A stretch of DNA of 64,000 nucleotides from Arachis hypogaea. Lineage: Eukaryota; Streptophyta; Magnoliopsida; Fabales; Fabaceae. A program made the position numbers and the translations under genes. Positions 31,384-40,903 of the stretch are shown here, piece after piece; positions within the stretch are counted from its first letter, which is position 1; every line of letters starts with the position of its first letter. The DNA lies in contig NC_092048.1 in the NCBI RefSeq assembly GCF_003086295.3, positions 68,490,841-68,554,840 on the forward strand, in the 5' to 3' direction. The notes under the pieces were generated by a model. That model saw nothing but the letters and a program-made list of their open reading frames with translations. It did not search any database and was not told where the DNA came from.

Positions 31384-32349
31384 ATGGCCACCAAGAAAGG
31401 AAAAGAGAAAGCTACTCCCAAACCACCAGCACGAAGAGGAACAAAAAGAGCATTAGTGGCAGAGCCCTCTTCAACTGCGGTTAAACCCTCAACAAAAAGA
31501 ACTAAGGGGATTATAAAGGTTGATGATAAAGAAAAAGCCTTCCCAGCAAAGGACACTGCGCGATTTCCCAATCGCTACTGTGAGCAGATGTTCTCCATCC
31601 TGGCAGAAAGGAGTTACAACAACGAATACCTTCTTCTCCTCCTAAACCATATTGCTACCTTTGTTGAGCCGCAAATTACACAAAGACAATGGTTTCCTAC
31701 AGAGATAGCCAAGGTAGGTCAATCTTTCTTGGGTAGTCGAGTTCTACTCCAACTTCCACCGCCAACCCTGCAGTCTGTCTTTGTCCGTCAGAAGCAAGTC
31801 CCTATTACAGAAGAGGCCATTCAAAAAGCTCTAGGTCTTCCCCCTATCCCAGAAGGATTGGACGCCTTTCAAGAAGCCGCACTCAAGCGCCAGATGTACC
31901 AATTTGATTGGGACGCTGTTCTCAGAGTTATCGCACTACCTGGCAGCCGCTGGATCTACGGATACCGTCGTACCCGCCCTAAGGGAATATCGGCTTTAGC
32001 ACTTACCTTGGAGGCTCATGTATGGACACAGATTATGTCCCATTACGTCTTCCCGAGTACTCACGAGTCCTCCTTCACTGCAGACATGGCCGTTCTACTA
32101 TGGTGCATCCTTACAGACCAACCTCTGAATCTACCAAGACATATCCGGAATGCCATGGGACACGTACAAATTGCGGGCAACTTACCTTTTCCCGCCATGG
32201 TCTCAAATCTTGTTTCAGCAGCCGGAGTCTCCTACAGAGCTGGGGACACCAAAGCCATGCTTCCACGGGATGATCAGTATGTCCCTAACGGGAAATACAT
32301 CAGACCTCCACCAGCCGCCACAAGCCATCAGACTGAAAACCAGATCTAG
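31384..32349 (+). CDS. Extra ORF of element D, Transposase_32-like, chimeric 3' end
   Basis: Starts MATKKGKEKATPKPPARRGT in a good start context after a short C/T-rich stretch. A basic, Pro/Lys-rich N-terminus (~50 residues) is followed by a helical domain with FLGSRVLLQLPPPT, ALGLPPIP, DWDAVLRVIALPGSRWIYG and DMAVLLWCILTDQPLNL. Spacing (a 'W' block, then a membrane-unlike hydrophobic block) fits the same family as the extra ORFs of A, B and E, although identity is low. The frame is fully open, in contrast to gag and pol of the same element. The last four or five codons and the TAG come from the LTR of element G, so the native C-terminus is lost. Confidence 0.75.
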   Translation: MATKKGKEKATPKPPARRGTKRALVAEPSSTAVKPSTKRTKGIIKVDDKEKAFPAKDTARFPNRYCEQMFSILAERSYNNEYLLLLLNHIATFVEPQITQRQWFPTEIAKVGQSFLGSRVLLQLPPPTLQSVFVRQKQVPITEEAIQKALGLPPIPEGLDAFQEAALKRQMYQFDWDAVLRVIALPGSRWIYGYRRTRPKGISALALTLEAHVWTQIMSHYVFPSTHESSFTADMAVLLWCILTDQPLNLPRHIRNAMGHVQIAGNLPFPAMVSNLVSAAGVSYRAGDTKAMLPRDDQYVPNGKYIRPPPAATSHQTENQI

Positions 32350-33776
32350 ATCTCACTACCTTCCTTGATCCAACAAGAACAATTGCAAGGGAAAAGTAAA
32401 TTGCAAAGAAAGTAGATGAAGAACAATTAACCGAAACTGAAATTCAATTAAGCAGTAAATAAACAGAGAGATCCAAGGATGAGATTGAAACAGAATTTCT
32501 TCAATTCTTCAACCCAAGATCCAAGACAATTGTAATTGAAATTGAAAGCAATAAAACTAAGAGGAAGAGAAGTGAATTCTCCTTCCCCAAGACTAAGAAA
32601 TTAAAGATCACTCAATATCCAAAGCTCTCCGAAAACTATTATGAAAATTCAAAGGGAAAGCTCCCCGAAGAACTTGAATTCTATCCTATTTATACACATT
32701 CTTCCAATGATCTTCAAGCCTTGAGTTGGGCCTTTGCTCTTGGTGGAATTGGGTTGAAAGAGGCCTTGGTTGATTGCTCTTGGAGTTTGAAGAGGAACCA
32801 AAATGAACCAATTGAACCAGGTTTGAGTTTTGCAAAAGTTGGACCAAAAGTTTGAGCAAAAGTTAGGGGCTAACTTTTGCCCAAACTTTTCATATTAGCA
32901 CCCATATCCAGTGGATACCAACGTTGGTGCCAAAGTTAGGGGTCTAACTTTGGCCCCAACGTTGGCCTTACCTTGTGCACTTGTGGCGCCAACGTTAGCC
33001 ACCAAGTTAGGGGCTAACGTTGGCGCAAACTTTTGCTCCTCCCCTTGTGATTTTCATGTGCCAACGTTAGCCACCAAGTTAGGGGCTAACGTTGGGGCAA
33101 AGTTTTGGTGCCCAGGGAGGTTTTCTTCATGCCAACGTTAGCCTCAAAGTTAGGGGCTAACGTTGGCGCAAACTTTTGGTGCCCAGGGAGTGTTTTTCTC
33201 ATGCCAACGTTAGCCTCAAAGTTAGGGGCTAACGTTGGCGCAAACTTTTGGTGCCCAGGGGTGATTTTCATGTGCCAACGTTAGCCTCAAAGTTAGGGGC
33301 TAACGTTGGCGCAAACTTTTGGTACCCAGGGAGTGATTTTCAAGTTCCAACGTTAGCCCAAAAGTTAGGGGCTAACGTTGGGGCTAACTTTTCACTCAAA
33401 AGTTTGTGCAAAAGTTTGAGGCTAACTTTAGGTCCAGCTTTTTGCTTCCTGGTTCAATTTCACTTATTCCATTGTCTTCTCTTTACTCCTAGCTATTCCT
33501 TCTTGCTTCAACCTTTCTCCAAGCTTTCTTCACCTATCATTAATCAACCAAACACATCAAAGCTATGCTTAAAATCATGAGATATTCATTCTTTCATAAT
33601 ATGTGACAATTATAGTATAAAACCTCATGAAATAGCATGAATTCATACATGGTTGATTCAATCAAGGGAAACATGAAAATCTACCTAATTGGCTTGCTTG
33701 TAGCTCAAGAAAGTGCATAATTCTAATGAAAACAAAAAAAAGACTAGTTAAAATAGGCTAGGATGACTTGTCATCA
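32334..33776 (-). repeat. 3' LTR of element G, last ~550 bp missing
   Basis: Collinear with 41455-42897 of the 5' LTR. It contains the TATA box (CCTATTTATA at 32685-32694) and the 71-bp tandem array at 32917-33402. R/U5 is lost at the junction with element D, where both sequences read GAAAACCAG-like text. Confidence 0.9.
32917..33402 (-). repeat. Tandem palindromic array in the G 3' LTR
   Basis: About seven units of ~71 bp, each with CCAACGTTAGCC, then AAAGTTAGGGG, then CTAACGTTGG, so that each unit folds on itself, followed by CAAACTTTTGGTGCCCAGGG. It is upstream of the TATA box in element sense, i.e. in U3. Confidence 0.88.
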
Positions 33777-33813
33777 CAACACCAAACTTAAAGCTTGCTT
33801 GTCCCCAAGCAAG
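33777..33813 (-). other. PPT and PPT-proximal hairpin of element G
   Basis: Minus sense: CTTGCTT-GGGGAC-AAGCAAG (33813-33794), then TTTAAGTTTGGTGTTG adjoining the LTR. The stem is identical to that of C; the loop differs by one base. Confidence 0.8.
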
Positions 33814-35193
33814 AAAAGATTTATTGAGAAGAAAGAATGAGATGGAAGAGGATGTTCATGCTAGCAGAGTATTATTGATAGTTCATGGGATTTTGTGTGG
33901 ATATGTAAATACTCACTTCTTATTGACTCCTAGGCCTAGAAAGTCTCCTTCAAGCTTCAAGTAACATACTGCTATGACCTCTCATTATTCCTTTATCCTT
34001 GGCTATTACTTTGTTTATAAGCTCTATTTGAGTGTCATGTGTAGCAAGTTCATTTCCCTTTTCTTTATACTTGACACATTATTCACCATAGACACTTGGC
34101 TCACATTCCTTCTTAAAACATTGATGCCCAGCACCTCTTTGGGTTACTAAATGCCTTGTAGTTAGGTTGCTCTTGATAGTGGACTTTCAGCTGATGATCC
34201 CAGATTAGTTAACCCAAGTCACCGAGAGTTGATGCACTCCTAAGAGCTTACTAATCCAAGCAGATCCTAGTACAAAGACACCACAGGCATATATTTTAAA
34301 GTTCAAGCTATTGGTGTCCAGCTTTGTTTCTTTTTGTTTCCTTTTGTTCTGCCACTTTTTGGCTATCTCTTTTCTTTCTTTCTTTTTGTTTTTCTTTCTA
34401 ACCAAGGAATTTTTTATTTAATTGAGATTCATAGACAGTAGGCCACTCTTTACTTAGAATGAGATATCATGGCTCTTTATTCACTAAAAGTGAGCTATTA
34501 TACAATCACACACATACCACCACTTACTTTTATTCTACTTCTATCTAACAGAGACCATCTTACTTCACATTCAAACATTTCTTTTATTTAACTTAAAGAT
34601 GCAGGGGACAAAACATGCTTCTTGTCAAGTGAAAGTAAACACACAAGCACACACATAAACTAGTTTACTTATTCTAAGAGAAGTTTGAATCTGTTTGAAC
34701 TAAATGAACACTTTAACAAGACATCAATTAAAAGTATTTCTCAACAGCAAAGGTTAAGTGTAGATACAACCTATTGGTTTGCATTTCTTTTGTTCTTCTT
34801 TCTGTTGTGCCCCTTTTTGAGTCTTGATGCATGGTATCTTCAATTGGTGGTTAACTCTGGGCAAACTTTTGTGTCCTTGCTAAAGGTTATGAAATTGAGA
34901 CTAAACAAAAATAGTTAAGTTGTTGAATAATCTGTCTGATTGCTTGGAACTAGCAATGTGTAGGAAGTTAGAATGTAATTTTAAATGAAGTTTTGGTGGA
35001 ACACCAAACTTAGCATCCTGCATTCTCCCTTAGATTGTTTTTGGTGTGCAACACCAAACTTAGCTCCTTGCAATACATAGTAGTTATCCAACGCTCTTAT
35101 TGAAAAAGTTATGAAAGGAAAACTACCTCAGGTTGGGTTGCCTCCCAACAAGCGCTCTTTTATTGTCACTAGCTTGACATCTTTCAATTCTTT
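33814..35193 (-). other. 3' non-coding region of element G
   Basis: No gene. Carries the post-pol hairpin (GTTGGG-AGGCAA-CCCAAC, 35132-35149 on the plus strand) and two TTTGGTGT/ACACCAAA hairpins (35040-35058 perfect, 34992-35007 one base shorter). The middle part (34020-34900) resembles the same region of C only in patches. Confidence 0.6.
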
Positions 35194-37276
35194 TTAAGAG
35201 GGCTGTAGGTGTTGAACCTCTTTTTCCTTACCCCATTGTCCTCCCAAGTACAGCTTTGCTCTGTGACCATTTGCTGTGAATTGATTCTTTGTTGCCTCAT
35301 CTAGCAGTTCAATATTCCCATAGGGAAAAATCTTTGTCACCAAGTATGGGCCAGTCCACTTAGACTTCAGTTTGCCAGGGAAGATTTTAAGCCTCGAATT
35401 ATACAGGAGCACTTGCTATCCTGGCTTGAATTCCTTCTTTGTGATCTTCTTGTCATGCCACTTCTTAGCTCTCTCCTTGTATATCTTAGCACTTTCATAA
35501 GCTTCTAGTCTAAATTCATCCAACTCATTTAGTTGTAACAACCTTTTTTCTCCTGCAGCTTGGGGATCAAGGTTGAGGAGTTTAGTTGCCCAAAAAGCTA
35601 TGTGTTCAAGCTCTACAGGGAGGTGGCAGGATTTGCCATACAATAGCTGAAAGGGTGACTTGCCAATAGGAGTTTTAAAAGCTGTCCTGTACGCCCACAA
35701 TGCATCCTCTAGCTTTCTAGCCCAATCTTTTCTTGTGATTCCCACTGTTTTCTCTAGGATCTTTTTTTAATTCTCTATTTGCAAGTTCAGCTTGGCTGTT
35801 AGTCTGAGGATGGTAAGGTGTGGCTACTTTGTGAATTACTCCATATTTGTGGAGGAGTTTCTCCATCTGTTTGTTGCAAAAGTGACTACCACCATCACTA
35901 ACAAGACCCTTTGGCACTCCATACCTAGTGAAAATGTGTTTTTTAAGGAATTGGAGGACAATCTGTGCATCACAGGTGGTTGTGGCTATGGCTTCCACCC
36001 ACTTTAAGACATACTCCACTGCCACCAAGATGTATCTAAAAGAATAAGAAGGAGGAAAAGGCCCCATGAAATCAATTCCCCAGAGATCGAACAATTCTAA
36101 TTCTAAGATAAAGTTTTGAGGCATCTCATTCCTTTTTGTTAATCCTCCTGCTTTCTGGCATTCATTACATTGGTGTACATATTCTCTGGCATCCTTGAAG
36201 ATAGTTGGCCAATAGAAGCCACTCTGTAGTATTTTTGCGGCTATTTTTTCTGGGCCAAAGTGTCCACCATAAGCTGAACCATGACAATGCCACAAGATGT
36301 CCCTCATTTCACTTTCGGGAACACACCTTCTGATTACTCCATCAGAGCATCTCTTGAACAAGAAGGGTTCATCCCATGAAAATTTCCTTGCTTCGTTGAT
36401 CAACTTCTTCACTTGTTGCTTAGAGAACTCTTGCGGTATCTTCCTTCCCACTTTGTAATTTGCTATGTCAGCAAACCAAGGTGCTTGCTGGATCTGCAGA
36501 AGGTGCTCATCTGGGAAGCTTTCATTTATGGGATGGGATGCTTTTTGACTTGTTTCATGTGGTAGCCTCGACAGATGATCAGCGACCTGATTTTCAGTGC
36601 CCTTCCTATCTCTTATCTCTATGTCAATTTCTTGTAGGAGCAGTATTCACCTGATGAGTCTTGGTTTAGCATCCTGCTTTGACATCAAATACTTAAGTGC
36701 AGCATGATCAGTGTAAACCACAGCTTTGGATCCTACTAGATATGATCTAAACTTATCAAATGCATAGACTACAGCTAGCAATTCTTTCTCTGTTGTGGTG
36801 TAATTTCTTTGGGCCTCATTCAACACTTTACTTGCATAATATATGACATGATGCAAATTTCCCTTCTTTTGCCCAAGTACAGCACCAATTGCAAGGTCAC
36901 TTGCATCACACATGAGTTCAAAAGGTAATTCCCAATCTGGAGGTGTGATGATTGGTGCTGTTGTGAGTCTATTTTTTAAAGTTTCAAAGGCATGCTGGCA
37001 GTTTTCATCAAAAACAAAAGGGTTATCAAGCATTAACAGATTACTCAAAGGTTTGGCTATTTTTGAAAAGTCCTTGATAAACCTTCTGTAAAATCTGGCA
37101 TGCCCCAAGAAACTTCTAACAGATTTCACATTAATTGGTGGAGGGAGTTTTTCTATGATATCAACCTTTGCCTTATCAACCTCTATCCCTTTTTTTGAAA
37201 CTTTATGGCCAAGAACAATCCCTTCGGGTACCATGAAATGGCATTTCTCCCAGTTTAAAACCAAATTAGTTTCTTG
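35194..37276 (-). pseudogene. pol: RNase H and integrase part of G pol
   Basis: Continues the frame of the upstream gag-RT ORF after a TGA. RNase [16 protein letters not shown] and [14 protein letters not shown]-to-TGA stop at 36647-36649 interrupts it. The integrase zinc finger is intact (HGSAYGGH and CNEC), and so is the catalytic triad (GIDFMG, VSDGGSHF, and Glu in SQAEL). One extra base in a run of A (plus-strand T7 at 35762-35768) shifts the frame, and a CAG-to-TAG stop lies at 35416-35418. The C-terminal part (FKPG, LLYNSRLKIFPGKLKSKW) ends at 35194. No chromodomain. Only three stops and one shift separate this from an open pol. Confidence 0.92.
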
Positions 37277-40200
37277 TCATCGTTTCAAGACAAGGGTTAA
37301 ATGGTTTAGGCAAGCATTGAAATTATCACCAAAAACAGAGAAGTCATCCATGAAGACTTCTAAAAACTTTTCGACCATATCAGAGAAAATGGAGAGCATA
37401 CACCTTTGAAATGTGGCAGGGGCGTTGCAAAGCCCAAAGGGCATCCTCTGATATGCAAAAACTCCAAATGGACATGTAAAGGCAGTTTTCTCTTGGTCCT
37501 TGGGGTCCACCATGATTTGATTATACCCAAAATATCCGTCCAAAAAGCAATAATATGCATGGCCGGCTAACCTTTCCAACATCTGATCAATGAATGGGAG
37601 AGGGAAATGATCCTTCCTGGTGGCATCATTCAATCTTCTATAGTCTATGCACATCCTCCACCCAGTCACTGTTCTAGTAGGGATCAACTCATTCTTCTCA
37701 TTAGTGATGACCGTCATTCCTCCTTTCTTTGGTACAACTTGAACCGGGCTTACCCATGGGCTGTCAGATATTGGGAAGATTATCCCTGCATTCCATAACT
37801 TCATTACTTCCTTCTGGACAACTTCCTTCATTGTGGGATTTAGCCTTCTTTGCGGTTGAACCACTGGTTTGGAATTATCTTCCAAGAGGATCTTATGCAT
37901 ACATACTGCAGGGCTGATTCCCTTCAGGTCATCAATGGTCCATCCTAAAGCATCTTTGTGAGCTTTGAGTACGTCAAGAAGTTCTCCTTGTTCCTTCTTT
38001 GTCAGGGATGAATTAATGATTACTGGGAAGCTCTCCGATGTGCCAAGGAATGCATATTTGAGATGGGTGGGTAAAGGTTTCAGTTCTTGTTTTCGTACAT
38101 CTTCCTTCTTATCTTGTCTTTCATCTTGCTCAGTAGAGGTCTCAGCCACTTGTTCCTCTGTTGCCCCTTGATTTCCTTCTTGCTCTTGAAAATTTTCTTC
38201 CAATATTTCTTCCACCAAACTGTCTATCATATCTACTCTTACGTAATCCTCTTGCTCAGGAGCATTTTGCATTGATTTGAACACATTTATGACCATTTGT
38301 TCATTATGGACCCTGAAGATCATTTTTCCTTTTTCTACATCAATGATGGCCCTTGCTGTGTGTAGAAATGGCCTTCCCAGAATGATTGAATCGTTTCCTT
38401 CTTCTTCAGTATCCAAAATTACAAAATCTGCTGGGAAAATAAACTCCCCAACCTTCACCAACAGATTCTCCACAATTCCATTGGGTGTCTTGATTGATCT
38501 GTCAGCCATGACTAGTGACATCCTGGTGGGTTTAAGCTCTTCTATGGCAAGTTTTCTCATCATTGAGAGAGGCATTAAATTGATGCTGGCACCCAGGTCA
38601 CAGAGAGCCTTGTTGAGAATTATCTTGCCAATAGTGCATGAGACTACAAAGCTTCCCGGATCCTTAAGTTTTGGTGGAATACCCCGTTGAATTACAGCAC
38701 TGCATTCCTCGGTGAGTAATACGGTTTCCTTCTCAAGCCAACTTCTTTTCTTGTTGATAAGATCCTTCAGAAACTTGGAATATAGGGGCATTTGCTCAAG
38801 TGCTTCAGCCAAGGGGATATTAATTTCCAGCTTCTTGAAGGTCTCAAGGAACTTGTGAAAATGCTGGTCTTTAACCTCTTTGTTGAATCTCTGGGGATAA
38901 GGCAGTGGAGGTGTGATGCTCTTTCCTATTTGTTGCTGTCCCTGAGCTACTTCCTTTGAGCTATGTGGCTGGTTGTCCTTCTCTTTAAGTTTCTCAGTGC
39001 TTTTGTTTGGCATCACAACTTGCTCCTTAGCTTCATCTGCCTTTGTTTGATTTTCATCCTCTGTTGGTTCTTTGATGTTCTCTGCTTGCTTCTTTGTAGT
39101 GTCATTGTTGCTTATCAATGTTCTCCCACTCCTTAATTGTATTGCCTTGCATTCCTCCTTGGGATTTGGGATTGTGTCACTGGGCAGTGAGTTTGAAGGT
39201 CTCTCAACAGATACTTGCTTGGAGAGTTGCCCCATCTGTCTCTCTAGGCTCTTCAGGGAGGCTTCCTGATTCTTGGTTACCGTTTCCTGGTGTTTCAATA
39301 TTTTGTCTATCACGGCCTCCAAGTTAGTGATTCTTTGGGCTTTAGGTGATACTTGAGGTGGGTTATGAGATGTGGGTGGTGGATGGTAGGCATTTTGGTT
39401 GGTGGGTTGGTTATTAGATTGGTATTGGTTGGGGTTGGGGTAGTTGTTTTGAGGTTTTCTGTAGGGGTTTTGGTTAGTCTGCTGCTGGTTGTAGTTTTGG
39501 TTGTTTCTTGGGTTGTTTTGGTTTGAGTTCCTCTGCCATGGTTGTTGATTTTGGGTATGATTATCTCCCCATCTGAGGTTTGGGTGGTTCTTCCAGGATG
39601 GATTGTATGTATCACCATAAACTTCATTTGGTCCTTGGTTGTGCATATACTGTACTTGCTCTTGTGGTTGTTCTTCTTGAGTTTCTTCACTCTGTCCCCA
39701 TGTGGTTGATGGTTGGCTGGTGTTAACTGCTGCAACTTGGAGACTATCAATCATCTTGGCCATTTGCTCAAATTGTTGTTGAATTTGCTGCTGCATTATC
39801 TTGTTATGAGCCAAGATTGAATCCACTCCTTCTAGCTCCATTACTCCTCTCCTTTGTGATGGTTGGCGGCCTCTTTGATGAGCAAAGAAATATTGGTTGT
39901 TGGACACCATATCAATGAGTTCTTGAGCCTCCTCTGTAGTTTTCATGAGTTGCAAGGAACCTCCAGCTGAATGATCCAAAGCTTCCTGGGATTTCAGTGT
40001 TAAACCTTCATAGAAGTTCTGCAGCTTCTCCCACTCATTAAACATGGTAGGGGGACATTTCCTGATTAGAGCCTTGTACCTCTCCCATGCCTCATAGATG
40101 GGTTCAGCCTCCATTTGTGTAAATGTTTGTACCTCAGCCTTCAACCTTATAATCCTCTGAGGTGGATAAAACTTGGTAAGAAACTTGGTTATCAAATCAT

Positions 40201-40708
40201 CCCAGTTGTTGATGCTGTCCCTTGGAAAAGATTCCTGCCATTGAGTGGCCTTGTCCCTGAGAGAAAATGGGAATAGCATCAGCTTGTAACTGTCAGGAGG
40301 CACACCATTAGTTTTGACAGTGTTGCATATCTTCAAGAAAGTGGATAAGTGTTGGTGCGGGTCTTCAAGTGGTCCTCCACCAAAAGAGCAATTGTTCTGA
40401 ACCAAAGTAATGAGTTGTGGCTTGAGTTCAAAATTGTTAGCATTGACATTTGGAGCTAAGATGCTGCTTCCACAATGTCTAGGATTTGCAAAGGTGTAGG
40501 AGGCCAAAACTCTCCTCTGGGGTGGGTTGTCATTGTTGTTGTCTGCTCCACCTAGTGGATTGATTGAATGTTCCTCCATCTCTTGATATTCCTCGTCTGA
40601 TTCGTCTTCTCCAACAATATTTTTCCCTCTTTCAGCTCTTCTTAACCTCCTGAGAGTTTTTTCGTCTTGTTCATGAAAATTGGGTATGGTTCTTCTTGTG
40701 CCTGACAT
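37277..40708 (-). CDS. gag-pol: gag-protease-RT polyprotein of element G (open, ends in a premature TGA)
   Basis: Start chosen at MSGTRRTIPNFHEQ (40708); an in-frame ATG 8 codons upstream is less likely. The ~1143 residues hold: gag core (LEDPHQHLSTFLKICNTVK, FLTKFYPPQRIIRLKAEVQ), an Asn/Gln-rich stretch at 39350-39550 without a zinc knuckle, a coiled coil (LEAVIDKILKHQETVTKNQE), protease (CDLGASINLMPLSM, active site at 38584-38598), acidic linker, and RT (QPQRRLNPT to FMDDFSVFG at 37343-37354). It stops at a TGA (37277-37279) where relatives have Cys or another residue before the [12 protein letters not shown] motif. As a gag-pol in one frame it is typical for the lineage. This is the longest open frame in the window. 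Confidence 0.93.
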   Translation of the reverse strand: MSGTRRTIPNFHEQDEKTLRRLRRAERGKNIVGEDESDEEYQEMEEHSINPLGGADNNNDNPPQRRVLASYTFANPRHCGSSILAPNVNANNFELKPQLITLVQNNCSFGGGPLEDPHQHLSTFLKICNTVKTNGVPPDSYKLMLFPFSLRDKATQWQESFPRDSINNWDDLITKFLTKFYPPQRIIRLKAEVQTFTQMEAEPIYEAWERYKALIRKCPPTMFNEWEKLQNFYEGLTLKSQEALDHSAGGSLQLMKTTEEAQELIDMVSNNQYFFAHQRGRQPSQRRGVMELEGVDSILAHNKIMQQQIQQQFEQMAKMIDSLQVAAVNTSQPSTTWGQSEETQEEQPQEQVQYMHNQGPNEVYGDTYNPSWKNHPNLRWGDNHTQNQQPWQRNSNQNNPRNNQNYNQQQTNQNPYRKPQNNYPNPNQYQSNNQPTNQNAYHPPPTSHNPPQVSPKAQRITNLEAVIDKILKHQETVTKNQEASLKSLERQMGQLSKQVSVERPSNSLPSDTIPNPKEECKAIQLRSGRTLISNNDTTKKQAENIKEPTEDENQTKADEAKEQVVMPNKSTEKLKEKDNQPHSSKEVAQGQQQIGKSITPPLPYPQRFNKEVKDQHFHKFLETFKKLEINIPLAEALEQMPLYSKFLKDLINKKRSWLEKETVLLTEECSAVIQRGIPPKLKDPGSFVVSCTIGKIILNKALCDLGASINLMPLSMMRKLAIEELKPTRMSLVMADRSIKTPNGIVENLLVKVGEFIFPADFVILDTEEEGNDSIILGRPFLHTARAIIDVEKGKMIFRVHNEQMVINVFKSMQNAPEQEDYVRVDMIDSLVEEILEENFQEQEGNQGATEEQVAETSTEQDERQDKKEDVRKQELKPLPTHLKYAFLGTSESFPVIINSSLTKKEQGELLDVLKAHKDALGWTIDDLKGISPAVCMHKILLEDNSKPVVQPQRRLNPTMKEVVQKEVMKLWNAGIIFPISDSPWVSPVQVVPKKGGMTVITNEKNELIPTRTVTGWRMCIDYRRLNDATRKDHFPLPFIDQMLERLAGHAYYCFLDGYFGYNQIMVDPKDQEKTAFTCPFGVFAYQRMPFGLCNAPATFQRCMLSIFSDMVEKFLEVFMDDFSVFGDNFNACLNHLTLVLKR

Positions 40709-40879
40709 GCAAGCAGAGCATGAGAAATGCACAAAATCAGTGACACTTCAATCTACTGCTATATTGAAGTGTTAGTTAGTTTAAACAAAAAATCAAACAG
40801 TTAGTGGGTTAATCAAAAATTAAAGAAAAAGTGCTTGATCTAGATCACCACCTCACTTAATCATTGTCAATCTAATCAA

Positions 40880-40897
40880 TCCCCGGCAACGGCGCCA
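40880..40897 (-). other. Primer binding site of element G (tRNA-Asp)
   Basis: Minus sense TGGCGCCGTTGCCGGGGA, an exact tRNA-Asp complement, 6 nt from the LTR end at 40904. The leader between it and gag is only ~170 nt, far shorter than in A and F. Confidence 0.92.
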
Positions 40898-40903
40898 AAA
40901 ACT

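Larger units (their letters stand above)
21543..32333 (+). mobile_element. Element D, family-3 Athila-type retrotransposon with pol and extra ORF
   Basis: 5' LTR (first ~70 bp missing), tRNA-Asp PBS, gag with CCHC knuckle, protease, RT, RNase H, integrase, post-pol hairpin, palindrome array, extra ORF. The 3' part is lost at ~32333, where the sequence turns into the truncated LTR of element G. A foldback DNA transposon (24927-26347) sits between gag and protease. Both LTR ends are lost, so no target duplication can be seen. Confidence 0.88.

Noticed and set aside
40880..40897. tRNA-Asp gene fragments at each GGCGCC site
   Set aside because: Each site is only the 18-nt PBS next to an LTR end; no tRNA body is present.
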